A stretch of DNA of 56,774 bases from Actinomycetes bacterium. GTDB lineage: Bacteria; Actinomycetota; Actinomycetes; Nanopelagicales; Nanopelagicaceae. The position numbers and the translations under genes were made by a program. Shown here piece after piece: positions 26,276-34,246 of the stretch (its first letter is position 1; each line of letters opens with the position of its first letter). A model generated the notes under the pieces. It saw nothing but the letters and a program-made list of their open reading frames with translations. It was not told the origin of the DNA and made no database searches. The stretch spans positions 1 to 56,774 of the forward strand of contig JANYDL010000050.1 of NCBI GenBank assembly GCA_025363635.1. The letters run 5' to 3'.

Positions 26276-26749
26276 ATGAATATTGAAGGAGCGATGGCGT
26301 TAGCCATCGACGTTGCTCGACAGGCATCGATCGTCGGAAATGATGTGCCGGTAGGTGCTGTCATTCTCAATTCTTTAGGTGAAGTAATTGCGACGGGTGG
26401 GAATGAACGTGAACTGACTCAAGATCCGACGGGTCATGCTGAGATCGTTGCAATACGAAGAGCGGCGGAAGTCCTGGGGACTTGGCGACTTGAAGGTCAC
26501 ACTTTGGTTGTCACTCTTGAACCTTGCTCCATGTGCGCTGGTGCGATTGTTCAATCAAGAATTTCGTCATTGGTAATTGGAGCTTGGGACGAGAAAGCCG
26601 GTGCCGTCGGTTCTGTGTGGGACGTTGTTCGCGATTCGCGTACATTGAGCAAAGTGGAGGTGAGGGGGGGTGTATTGGCCGATGAATGTGCTCAACTGCT
26701 GACCGATTTTTTCGAAGTTCGGCGTAAGGCAAATCTCGATCTTATGTAG
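26276..26749 (+). CDS. tadA: tRNA-specific adenosine-34 deaminase
   Basis: 157 residues. The cytidine-deaminase-fold zinc site is visible: HAE in GHAEIVAIRRAAE (the Glu is the proton shuttle) and the second motif PCSMCAGAIV. TadA converts A34 to inosine in tRNA-Arg(ACG). The ATG at 26276 is chosen; a TTG at 26273 and an ATG at 26294 (preceded by GAAGGAG, but only two bases away) are alternatives. A tRNA-Ser gene follows 20 bases after the stop. Confidence 0.92.
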   Translation: MNIEGAMALAIDVARQASIVGNDVPVGAVILNSLGEVIATGGNERELTQDPTGHAEIVAIRRAAEVLGTWRLEGHTLVVTLEPCSMCAGAIVQSRISSLVIGAWDEKAGAVGSVWDVVRDSRTLSKVEVRGGVLADECAQLLTDFFEVRRKANLDLM

Positions 26750-26768
26750 TTGCGCTATCCTCCCTCTT

Positions 26769-26858
26769 GGTGGCGTGTCCGAGCGGCCAAAGGAGCACGC
26801 CTCGAAAGCGTGTGTTGGGGAAACTCAACCGTGGGTTCAAATCCCACCGCCACCGCCA
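26769..26858 (+). tRNA. tRNA-Ser (anticodon CGA), CCA encoded
   Basis: Acceptor arms GGTGGCG (26769-26775) and CGCCACC (26848-26854), discriminator G and an encoded CCA (26856-26858). The anticodon stem CACGC/GCGTG encloses loop CTCGAAA with anticodon CGA (26803-26805), reading UCG. A long variable arm (about 26811-26830) and T-arm GTGGG-TTCAAAT-CCCAC confirm a class II serine tRNA. Confidence 0.97.
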
Positions 26859-26896
26859 TAGATGTTGCAAAATGCGATAAAGCCCAATGAATTCGG

Positions 26897-29245
26897 CTAG
26901 ACCGTTATTTCGTATGATGGATTAAGGATTGTGAGTGAGCCATTGAGTTCGCCGACCATCCCTTCAGCGCGCAGATGCGAGCCCACATCAAGTCCGGCAA
27001 TTTCTCGGCGACCAAGGAATTGCAGCGTCACTCCACCTGTTTCATCCCACACTTCTACTTCTAAAAACGGTGCAGAGCCACTGGGCGCGGTGCGAATAGA
27101 CGCTACTTGGCCCTCTACGTGTGCTCTATTTCTCCACGTGATTTTTCCGATCGGTGTGATGTTCTTTGCATAGTGACTTATAGGCTCGTTGTTCTTGTAC
27201 GAAACAACTGTGGCCGGTGCGATTTTAGTCGGAGGAGTAGGTTTCTGCATCAATACGGCTTCGTGGTCATCGTGCACGATCGCTTCCTTGCCAGCGATGA
27301 TTTTTGCAACATCAAAAGGAACGATCGTTGCAACAACTCGAGGAAGTTGTGAGATGGGGCGAGCGATTTCTTCTGCGGTCTGATCGTGAAGTAATTTGCC
27401 GAGCACAGGCGTGTAGGAACGACGGGGAAGAAGAAGTGTTACTTCTACATCCTGTGGTGCAGTCGCACGTATCGCGTAATCCATTGCGGCATTTGCAAGT
27501 CTTCGATCAGGGCAGTCGATGAGTTCGAGCATGACATCGTCAAGGGCAGGAGTAGCCCCCCAGGCTTTTCGAATTTCCTCGGCACGTTGATCGTCGATGA
27601 CAAAGTGCACAGCGGAAATAGCATGTGGATTCAAACTTCTTGCATATCGAACTGCTCCAACGGTAGCGACATCAACGCTGTCGACGAGAATTGTGACGTC
27701 GTGGCGGCTAATCGACGTGGCACGAGATTCTGGTCCCTTGAAATTAAGTGCCTCCTGTTCGAGGCGATATTGTTTGTTGAGTCTGATCAATGAGACGATG
27801 GCAATAGGCGCGATTGTGATTACAATCCAAGCGCCTTCAGTGAATTTCACAACGGCGAAGACCATTACGACAACGATGGATACTCCACCAGATAAGCCAT
27901 TGATAAACATTTTTAGTCGCCAGTTACCTAGCCGATACGTATATGCATGTTTTGCCATTCCGAAACCGGCAAGAGTAAATCCGGTGAAGACACCCAAAGC
28001 GTAGAAGGCCACAAGGTGATCTACAGACGCCCCCGTGAAAAGAACCAGCAGAGCAGCGGAGCTTGCCAAGAAAATAATTCCATTGGAGAAAGCAAGCCGG
28101 TGCCCACGCTTTGTTAGTTGATGAGGGAGATACCCGTCTGTCGCGACAAAGTTGCAGAGCAGTGGAAAAGCGTTGTACGTGGTATTTGCCCCGGCGAAAA
28201 GTATGAGCATCGTTGCCGCCTGGACGAAAATAAAGAAAATTTGACCTGCCGTGCCGTTTCCCAGTGCCACTTTCGCAATCTGGGATATGACAGTGGGTGC
28301 GCCGGCTTCATACGGCATTGCATGAATTCTCTGAGCAAAATAGGAAACACCTAGAACGAGTGTCCCTAGAATGCTGCTCATAATGACCAATGTGCGTCGA
28401 GCGTTGCGATCCTCAGGAACTTTGAAGAGCGCCACACCATCGGAAATGGCCTCAAGACCTGTCATCGAAGATCCGCCGTTTGCAAATGCCTTAAGAAGAA
28501 TAAATATTGCGCTAAAAGTTAGAAGTCCTTGGGGGTGACCCAATGGGAATGTCCCTGGTTGATCAGTTGCAAGCACCTCCAAATTTCCAGTGAATGCCTT
28601 GTATAGACCTGCGGTGAAGACGACGGCCATCGCTCCAATGAAAAAATAAGTCGGCATTGCGAAAGATTTGCCTGCTTCTTTAACCCCTCGGAGATTTCCA
28701 TATGTGATGAGAGCGATAATTCCTAATGTCATCTCAACTTTGCCAACTCTTAGGGAAGGGAAAGTAGAGATTATTGCGGCAACGCCCGCCGCTGATTGAA
28801 TTGCGACGGTGACGATGTAGTCGAGCATGAGAGCGACTGCAGCCACGATGGACATCTTTGGGCCGAAGTTATCCTTTGTGACTATGTATGCCCCGCCAGT
28901 TTTTGTATAAACCTCAATGACATTTCGGTAACTCAAAGTAATAATGATCAATATTGCGATAATCACTGCGGTCATCGGCATCATGATGGCAAAGGAGGCA
29001 AGTCCAAAAGCTGGAAGTAGAGCAATGAGAATCTGTTCGCTCCCATAAGCCGATGACGAAATGCAATCCGATGAAAGAATTCCCAGGGCGAATCTCTTCG
29101 CAAGTCTTTGGTGGCCCAGGCTATGGCGGTTAAGAGGATTACCTAGAAGTTTTCGTTTAACTTTGTACGAGAGGGGATCTTTGAGATGTGAGTGCTCCTG
29201 TAAGGGCGCAGGTGCAGGAGCATCATCTGTCCATGATTTAGGCAC
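26897..29245 (-). CDS. APC-superfamily (KimA-like) transporter fused to a C-terminal OB-fold domain
   Basis: 782 residues from a GTG with AGGAGA upstream. Residues about 40-500 form a 12-helix APC transporter; FALGILSSDCISSSAYGSEQ and GGSSMTGLEAISDG resemble KimA-type potassium importers. Residues about 515-670 form a cytoplasmic UspA-like segment (HDVTILVDSVDVATVGAVRYA). The last 94 residues (689-782) form an OB-fold: HVEGQVASIRTAP, VTLQFLGRREIAGLDVGSHL, LTILNPSYEI. In streptomycetes very similar OB-fold proteins are separate small genes. No stop or frameshift separates the parts here. Potassium transport is inferred from the family. Confidence 0.85.
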   Translation of the reverse strand: MPKSWTDDAPAPAPLQEHSHLKDPLSYKVKRKLLGNPLNRHSLGHQRLAKRFALGILSSDCISSSAYGSEQILIALLPAFGLASFAIMMPMTAVIIAILIIITLSYRNVIEVYTKTGGAYIVTKDNFGPKMSIVAAVALMLDYIVTVAIQSAAGVAAIISTFPSLRVGKVEMTLGIIALITYGNLRGVKEAGKSFAMPTYFFIGAMAVVFTAGLYKAFTGNLEVLATDQPGTFPLGHPQGLLTFSAIFILLKAFANGGSSMTGLEAISDGVALFKVPEDRNARRTLVIMSSILGTLVLGVSYFAQRIHAMPYEAGAPTVISQIAKVALGNGTAGQIFFIFVQAATMLILFAGANTTYNAFPLLCNFVATDGYLPHQLTKRGHRLAFSNGIIFLASSAALLVLFTGASVDHLVAFYALGVFTGFTLAGFGMAKHAYTYRLGNWRLKMFINGLSGGVSIVVVMVFAVVKFTEGAWIVITIAPIAIVSLIRLNKQYRLEQEALNFKGPESRATSISRHDVTILVDSVDVATVGAVRYARSLNPHAISAVHFVIDDQRAEEIRKAWGATPALDDVMLELIDCPDRRLANAAMDYAIRATAPQDVEVTLLLPRRSYTPVLGKLLHDQTAEEIARPISQLPRVVATIVPFDVAKIIAGKEAIVHDDHEAVLMQKPTPPTKIAPATVVSYKNNEPISHYAKNITPIGKITWRNRAHVEGQVASIRTAPSGSAPFLEVEVWDETGGVTLQFLGRREIAGLDVGSHLRAEGMVGELNGSLTILNPSYEITV

Positions 29246-29350
29246 GTAGTCTCCTAGTGGGTTTCAATTCATCACTCCGATTTCTCATTTGTCTTATCTT
29301 AGATTGACTTTCTCCGAGTCGACCATCGGGAAGCGACTAATCCCTTGGAG

Positions 29351-29356
29351 TATGCT
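29351..29356 (+). promoter_or_regulatory. putative leaderless -10 (TATGCT) for the semialdehyde dehydrogenase
   Basis: TATGCT lies six bases before the ATG at 29363. It favours this ATG over the in-frame TTG at 29345. Confidence 0.4.
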
Positions 29357-29362
29357 CGCCCC

Positions 29363-30781
29363 ATGCGCACACAACTCTTTATTGACGGAAAATGGCTCGA
29401 TGGAAGCGGAAAATTGCCTGTTTTTGATCCCAGCGATGGTTCGGTTATAGCTGAAGTCTCAACCGCCGGGGATGCCGAATGTGAAGCGGCAATTGCTGCT
29501 GCTGATGCAGCCGCAGTTGAGTGGGCAAAGACTGCACCAAGATATAGAGCCGAAATATTGCGCAAAGCTTTTGAAATTATGACCGCTGAGAATGAGCAGA
29601 TTGCGATTCTCATATCACGCGAAAACGGCAAGGCGCTCCCCGACGCTCGAGGAGAGGCGACTTACGCCGCCGAATTCTTCCGTTGGTTTGCCGAGGAGGC
29701 AGTTCGCACTCCCGGTGATTTTCGCAAGTCACCTTCTGGGGATAAACGCATATTGGTAACTCACCAACCCATTGGTCTTTCCATCCTAATTACTCCGTGG
29801 AACTTTCCCGCTGGGATGGCTACTCGAAAGATCGGCCCAGCCGTCGCGGCAGGTTGCACAATGGTTTTAAAACCTGCGACCGAAACCCCACTCACTGCTA
29901 TCTATATCGTGGATGTAATGGAGAGGGCTGGACTTCCTAAGGGAGTGCTCAATTTAGTGTTGCCCGAGCGAACTGGCCCAGCCATTTCAAAAATGCTTCA
30001 TGACCCACGGGTGAAGAATTTGTCTTTTACTGGCTCAACAGAGGTCGGTCGGGTACTCCTTAAAGAGGCTGCCGACCGTGTTATTCGTTGCTCAATGGAA
30101 TTAGGGGGGAACGCACAAGTAATCGTTCACGAAGATGCTGATTTGGCGATAACAATTCCGCAGCTTCTTCTTGCAAAAATGCGCAATGGCGGTGCAGCGT
30201 GTACCTCAGCCAACAGAATTTATGTCCAACGTCCAATCGCTGAAAAATTCATCGCAGAATTGACAAAGTCAATGTCGGCATTTGTCATGGGACGTGGAAC
30301 TGATGCAACCACAACTCTAGGCGCGAGTGTTTCCATGAAAGAGCGAAACAAGATTGCAGATATCGTCGATGAATCAATCGCTGCTGGTGCGACCGTTCAA
30401 ACAGGCGGAAAAAAGCCGGATGGGGAAGGTGCTTTTTATCCTGCGACCGTTCTCACTGTTGAGAAAGATAATCCAATTCTTAACCATGAGATATTCGGAC
30501 CAGTCGCGCCCGTAGTCATTTTCGACACCGATGAAGAAGGAATCGCTTGGGCCAATGACACTGATTTTGGTCTTATCAGTTATGTGTTTTCACAGAACTT
30601 GACGCGAGCCCTACGTACTGCTGAAGCAATGGAATCTGGAATGGTCGCTGTAAACCGCGGGATGATTTCTGATCCTGCTGCCCCCTTCGGTGGGGTTAAG
30701 CAATCAGGCTTAGGTCGCGAAGGTGGTTTCGATGGAATTCATGAGTTCTTACAAACCAAGTACATCGGGGTTGAAATCTAG
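29363..30781 (+). CDS. gabD: NAD(P)-dependent succinate-semialdehyde dehydrogenase-like aldehyde dehydrogenase
   Basis: 472 residues from the ATG at 29363. Catalytic and cofactor residues are present: WNFP (N147), FTGSTEVGR (222-230), E246 in MELGGNAQ, and nucleophile C280 in GGAACTSANR; a late FGGVKQSGLGREGG is typical of the SSADH branch. It would oxidise succinate semialdehyde, or a related semialdehyde from polyamine or GABA breakdown, to the acid. The substrate is inferred from the family. It converges on the heliorhodopsin gene with a 24-base gap. Confidence 0.85.
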   Translation: MRTQLFIDGKWLDGSGKLPVFDPSDGSVIAEVSTAGDAECEAAIAAADAAAVEWAKTAPRYRAEILRKAFEIMTAENEQIAILISRENGKALPDARGEATYAAEFFRWFAEEAVRTPGDFRKSPSGDKRILVTHQPIGLSILITPWNFPAGMATRKIGPAVAAGCTMVLKPATETPLTAIYIVDVMERAGLPKGVLNLVLPERTGPAISKMLHDPRVKNLSFTGSTEVGRVLLKEAADRVIRCSMELGGNAQVIVHEDADLAITIPQLLLAKMRNGGAACTSANRIYVQRPIAEKFIAELTKSMSAFVMGRGTDATTTLGASVSMKERNKIADIVDESIAAGATVQTGGKKPDGEGAFYPATVLTVEKDNPILNHEIFGPVAPVVIFDTDEEGIAWANDTDFGLISYVFSQNLTRALRTAEAMESGMVAVNRGMISDPAAPFGGVKQSGLGREGGFDGIHEFLQTKYIGVEI

Positions 30782-30795
30782 TTGATGAGGAATTA

Positions 30796-30817
30796 TTGGT
30801 TCAAATTATTTAACCAA
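30796..30817. terminator. possible weak bidirectional terminator between gabD and heliorhodopsin
   Basis: TTGGTT (30796-30801) and AACCAA (30812-30817) are inverted repeats around an AT-rich 10-base loop at the meeting point of two convergent genes. The arms are only six bases long and there is no clear U-run, so confidence is low. Confidence 0.22.
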
Positions 30818-31567
30818 GGTGGAAGCAAATATTTGCCAGGCTAGTGCTGATTTAGCGACGAGTGAGAGCGTAATGTAGGTTTTTTCGCCACGAAGATAGT
30901 CTGACCATTTCCCAACTTTTTTGTATTGAAGAAACTGTACTACCGCGAAGATATTAAACAAGAGAAATAGCGAGATAACTATTCCGTAAACAAATGCTGG
31001 TGCTTTTGTGTCTCCAGGTCCGCCGATTGCGAATATGTAAAAGACTAAGGAAATCCACGGAACGATTCCTGCAATGCATCCGAAGATGAAGGGAAGCCAG
31101 CCACCAGATCCAGGTTGCTCGTATTTTTCTTGTAACCAGCCGAACAAAATCATGGAAGCGTTGACACCGAAGAGTGAAGTAATGGCCGCAACATCCGTCA
31201 CTCCGCATATTTGAGCAATGAGCACGATCATTACTGAAGAGCTAATTGAGTACTCGACCCAGCGGAAATAATTTCGATTCACCGCAAGACCGTCGCTATA
31301 TTTTTGGAAGAAATTCGGGCTAATTACCAGGAAGTGAAAGAAAGCCGACAAGCCAAGAAATAGAGCAACCGCCACTCCGACGGGAGTTTTAAGGAGAGTG
31401 ATTGGCTGAGCGAAAGTACTCCCTGGAGGACCAGACATATACCGACCGACAATCGGAAGTGAAAAATCGTTAGCGAGAAAGAGGATCAGCGCCATCTGGG
31501 CTAGATGAAAAAAACCTGCAATGAGGTTATAGCGACGAATACTCCGTGGGTGTACGACTTTGGACAT
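30806..31567 (-). CDS. heliorhodopsin
   Basis: 253 residues with seven hydrophobic helices. Heliorhodopsin-specific features: RWVEYSISSSVMIVLIA (102-118) with counterion E105, FGVNASMILFGWLQEKYE (133-150), and the retinal Schiff-base Lys in SLVAKSALAWQ (K239). H21 and H78 also match, with a constant offset of two from the 48C12 protein (E107, K241, H23, H80). These photoreceptors have the N-terminus inside the cell, opposite to type 1 rhodopsins, and are not known as pumps; their roles are unsettled. No retinal-synthesis gene is in the window. The gene looks leaderless and alone in its unit. Confidence 0.93.
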   Translation of the reverse strand: MSKVVHPRSIRRYNLIAGFFHLAQMALILFLANDFSLPIVGRYMSGPPGSTFAQPITLLKTPVGVAVALFLGLSAFFHFLVISPNFFQKYSDGLAVNRNYFRWVEYSISSSVMIVLIAQICGVTDVAAITSLFGVNASMILFGWLQEKYEQPGSGGWLPFIFGCIAGIVPWISLVFYIFAIGGPGDTKAPAFVYGIVISLFLLFNIFAVVQFLQYKKVGKWSDYLRGEKTYITLSLVAKSALAWQIFASTLVK

Positions 31568-31573
31568 ACAAGG

Positions 31574-31579
31574 AGAATA
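31574..31579 (-). promoter_or_regulatory. putative leaderless -10 (TATTCT) for heliorhodopsin
   Basis: TATTCT on the minus strand lies six bases before the ATG at 31567. The bases between, CCTTGT, contain no ribosome site. The -35 region (near TCGAAC) is weak. Confidence 0.45.
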
Positions 31580-31618
31580 CTTGATGGGTCACAGGTTCGA
31601 GATTTTTCGATAAAATAA

Positions 31619-31706
31619 TGGCGGAGGATAGGGGATTTGAACCCCTGAAAGGTTGCCCTTTACACGCTTTCCAAGCGTGCGCACTCGGCCGCTATGCGAA
31701 TCCTCC
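31619..31706 (-). tRNA. tRNA-Ser (anticodon GGA), CCA encoded
   Basis: On the minus strand acceptor GGAGGAT (31706-31700) pairs with ATCCTCC (31629-31623), with discriminator G and encoded CCA (31621-31619). The anticodon stem CACGC/GCGTG holds loop TTGGAAA, anticodon GGA (31672-31670), reading UCC/UCU. The long variable arm identifies a serine tRNA. The anticodon stem is identical to that of the tRNA-Ser(CGA) at 26769. Confidence 0.97.
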
Positions 31707-31746
31707 GTGGAGAACTCTATCGGTGGTCTAAGTATGCTTAGCACCA

Positions 31747-31834
31747 GATCCCTCGTGCGACGATATCGTACTGAACTCCCCCAGGGCTGGAAGGCAGCAA
31801 GGGTAGGTGCGCTCTAGCGGGTGCACGGGGGATC
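31747..31834 (+). ncRNA. ffs: signal recognition particle RNA, small bacterial (4.5S) type
   Basis: The conserved domain IV is clear: CCCCCAGGGCTGGAAGGCAG then CAAGGGTA, with the GGAA tetraloop and the asymmetric loop that binds Ffh. The ends pair: GATCCCTCGTGC (31747-31758) with GCACGGGGGATC (31823-31834). It is followed by CTTTTA, probably the terminator run. With Ffh it targets membrane proteins to SecYEG. Placement just before dnaX-recR is the usual actinobacterial order. The exact ends are estimated from the pairing. Confidence 0.93.
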
Positions 31835-31878
31835 CTTTTATATTGTTGGCTACCAAAGGTTGAGGCGAGGGAGATGAC

Positions 31879-33579
31879 GTGTCACTAGCGCTCTATCGCA
31901 AGTATCGGCCTTCTCTATTCTCTGAAGTTATTGGCCAAGACCATGTAACTATTCCTCTATCTAATGCTCTTTCATCGGGTCGTACGCATCACGCGTATTT
32001 ATTCTCCGGACCTCGCGGATGCGGAAAAACATCTAGCGCTCGCATTATGGCCCGTAGTCTTAATTGTGTTGAAGGTCCAACCCCTGATCCTTGCGGTGTC
32101 TGCCAATCATGTACTGATTTAGTTGCAAACGGTCCGGGCTCACTTGATGTTATGGAATTGGATGCTGCGACTCATGGATTAGTTGATGACGCTCGCGATC
32201 TGCGTGACAAGGTTTTTTATGCTCCTGTACAAAGTCGTTACAAGATTTACATTATTGATGAAGCACATCAGCTTGGCCCTGGTGCAGCAAACGCATTACT
32301 TAAAGTTGTTGAAGAGCCACCGCCCCACGTTATATTTATTTTTGCAACCACCGAGCCAGAAAAATTGATATCAACCATACGATCAAGGACACATCATTAT
32401 CCGTTTCGTCTAGTGCCCCCAGGAATTCTATCTGCGCACTTAGAGAAGGTGTGCGTTGCAGAAGGTGTGCAGGTTGCGAAAGGCGTAATACCTTTGGTCG
32501 TTCGTGCTTCAGGTGGCTCGGTACGCGATGCACTTTCTATCCTAGGCCAACTTCTTGCTGGCGCAGGAAAAGAAGGGGTCAGTTATGACATTGCGGTTCA
32601 ACTACTTGGATTCACAGATAGCGCACTGCTCGATGACGCTATAGATGCACTCGCGGCCCATGATGGTGCAACTCTCTATAAAAGTGTTGATCGTGTTATT
32701 GAGTCGGGGCATGACCCACGGCGATTTGCTAGTGATCTGCTCGAAAGACTGCGTGATTTAATGATTATTGACGCACTTGATGAGGGCGGAGCCGCGGCCA
32801 TTTTGCGTGAGGTTTCAGATGATCAAATGGAGAGAATGCGCACCCAATCGCAGCGCATTGGAAGTGCTGGTTTATCACGGGCCGCTGATATCGCAGCAGA
32901 GGGACTGACTCAGATGCGAGGTGCTACAGCCCCTCGGTTGATGTTGGAACTTATTTGCGGACGCATGCTTTTGCCTGCCGGCGATGATTCTGAGCGCGGT
33001 CTGCTCGTACGTATCGAACGGCTAGAGCGCGCAGAGAATTTGGCGCCGATGTCAAACAGTGCTCCGCAGATTGTTTCTCTTCCAAAAATTGAGAAAGTTT
33101 CCCCTCAAGTAGCCGGCGAAGTTGTTTTCGAAACCAAGCGACCAGCAAAGAAATCTGAGGCCATTTCTGTTGCGAAGCCGACAGGTGCGATTGATGTCGC
33201 TGCCTTACGTCGCTTATGGCCTGATGTCATTGAAGATGTGAAGAAGCGCCGACGGTTAACCTGGTCGCTTTTGAGCACGAGCGCGCAGATTCTCGCGCTA
33301 GATGAGAATGCGATCACCATTGCAATAGTTAATTCTGGAGCCCGTGATTCTTTTATTAGATCCGCCAGTGACGAAATTTTGAGGCAGGCTTTCATTGATG
33401 TTGTCGGAGTTGACCGGAAGATTGAAGTGGTCGTAGATCCATCAATTAACCCGAACACACCTCAAGCGAGAGCAGTGAGAGTTGATGAATCGCCTACGGA
33501 TGCAGATCAACTCAGCGGCCAAGCGTTGCTCGCTCGCGAGCTGGGCGCACAAGTCATTAGTGAAACGCAACGTCCGTGA
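31879..33579 (+). CDS. dnaX: DNA polymerase III subunit gamma/tau
   Basis: 566 residues with a GTG start after GGGAG. The AAA+ clamp-loader core has Walker [16 protein letters not shown], a four-Cys zinc motif ([16 protein letters not shown]), a Walker B-like IIDEAHQLG and sensor FATTEPEK. Residues beyond about 370 form the lower-complexity tau-type tail. The subunit loads the beta clamp at the replication fork. No A-rich slippery heptamer for a gamma frameshift was seen. The stop overlaps a possible GTG start of recR (GTGA). Confidence 0.95.
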   Translation: MSLALYRKYRPSLFSEVIGQDHVTIPLSNALSSGRTHHAYLFSGPRGCGKTSSARIMARSLNCVEGPTPDPCGVCQSCTDLVANGPGSLDVMELDAATHGLVDDARDLRDKVFYAPVQSRYKIYIIDEAHQLGPGAANALLKVVEEPPPHVIFIFATTEPEKLISTIRSRTHHYPFRLVPPGILSAHLEKVCVAEGVQVAKGVIPLVVRASGGSVRDALSILGQLLAGAGKEGVSYDIAVQLLGFTDSALLDDAIDALAAHDGATLYKSVDRVIESGHDPRRFASDLLERLRDLMIIDALDEGGAAAILREVSDDQMERMRTQSQRIGSAGLSRAADIAAEGLTQMRGATAPRLMLELICGRMLLPAGDDSERGLLVRIERLERAENLAPMSNSAPQIVSLPKIEKVSPQVAGEVVFETKRPAKKSEAISVAKPTGAIDVAALRRLWPDVIEDVKKRRRLTWSLLSTSAQILALDENAITIAIVNSGARDSFIRSASDEILRQAFIDVVGVDRKIEVVVDPSINPNTPQARAVRVDESPTDADQLSGQALLARELGAQVISETQRP

Positions 33580-33584
33580 CCGGG

Positions 33585-34181
33585 ATGTATGAAGGGGCAA
33601 TTCAAGATTTGATCGACGCATTAGGCCGACTTCCTGGGGTTGGACCTAAGAGTGCTCAGCGGATCGCATTTCACATATTGCAATCAGAACCAGAAACTGC
33701 GGCAGCGCTTGTTGATGCGATTAGAACAGTAAAAGAGCGAGTGCGCTTCTGTTCTGAATGTGGCAATGTCTCAGAAGAAGAGCAGTGCAGAATTTGTCGC
33801 GATCCGCGCCGTGACAACACAGCGATTTGCGTAGTTGAAGAAAGTAAGGACGTCATTGCTATCGAACGAACCCGTGAGTTTCGAGGCAAGTACCATGTGC
33901 TGGGTGGGGCAATTAGTCCGATAGATGGGATTGGACCAGAGCAATTGAGAATTCGAGAATTGATGGCTCGATTGGCAGATAGCGCGGTGACTGAAGTTAT
34001 TTTGGCGACTGACCCAAATCTTGAGGGGGAGGCGACGGCGACCTATTTAGCTCGGCTGCTAAAACCGCTGGGTCTGAGCGTGTCGAGGCTTGCTAGTGGG
34101 CTACCCGTTGGCGGCGATTTGGAGTATGCCGATGAAATCACTCTCGGTAGAGCTTTTGAGGGTCGACGCCGCGTAGAGTAA
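33585..34181 (+). CDS. recR: recombination protein RecR
   Basis: 198 residues from the ATG at 33585 ([20 protein letters not shown]), the usual actinobacterial start. A GTG at 33576 overlapping the dnaX stop is the alternative. Order: helix-hairpin-helix ([17 protein letters not shown]), four-Cys zinc finger ([16 protein letters not shown]), then the Toprim domain ([31 protein letters not shown]). RecR works with RecF/RecO in loading RecA at gaps. Pairing with dnaX is typical. Confidence 0.95.
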   Translation: MYEGAIQDLIDALGRLPGVGPKSAQRIAFHILQSEPETAAALVDAIRTVKERVRFCSECGNVSEEEQCRICRDPRRDNTAICVVEESKDVIAIERTREFRGKYHVLGGAISPIDGIGPEQLRIRELMARLADSAVTEVILATDPNLEGEATATYLARLLKPLGLSVSRLASGLPVGGDLEYADEITLGRAFEGRRRVE

Positions 34182-34194
34182 AATGTCTTAGATT

Positions 34195-34224
34195 ATGAGA
34201 CGATAAGTGTCTCATTTGATGAGA
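34195..34224 (+). promoter_or_regulatory. overlapping alternative hairpins upstream of lysC
   Basis: ATGAGAC (34195-34201) can pair with GTCTCAT (34209-34215). The core of that second segment (TCTCAT, 34210-34215) can instead pair with ATGAGA (34219-34224). The two hairpins exclude each other. Just downstream, CCCT/AGGG (34232-34242) could hide the ribosome site. The arrangement could act as a leader switch for lysC, or the first two arms could simply end the recR message; no U-run follows. Confidence 0.35.
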
Positions 34225-34246
34225 TTAGTTTCCCTCAGAGGGGATA

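Noticed and set aside
31568-31600. GlxR/Crp site upstream of heliorhodopsin
   Set aside because: Only one half-site (TGTGA/TCACA) is present; the other half does not match the consensus TGTGA-N6-TCACA.
31879-33579. Programmed frameshift in dnaX to make gamma
   Set aside because: No A-rich slippery heptamer with a following stem was found in the relevant region; only short A runs in conserved codons.
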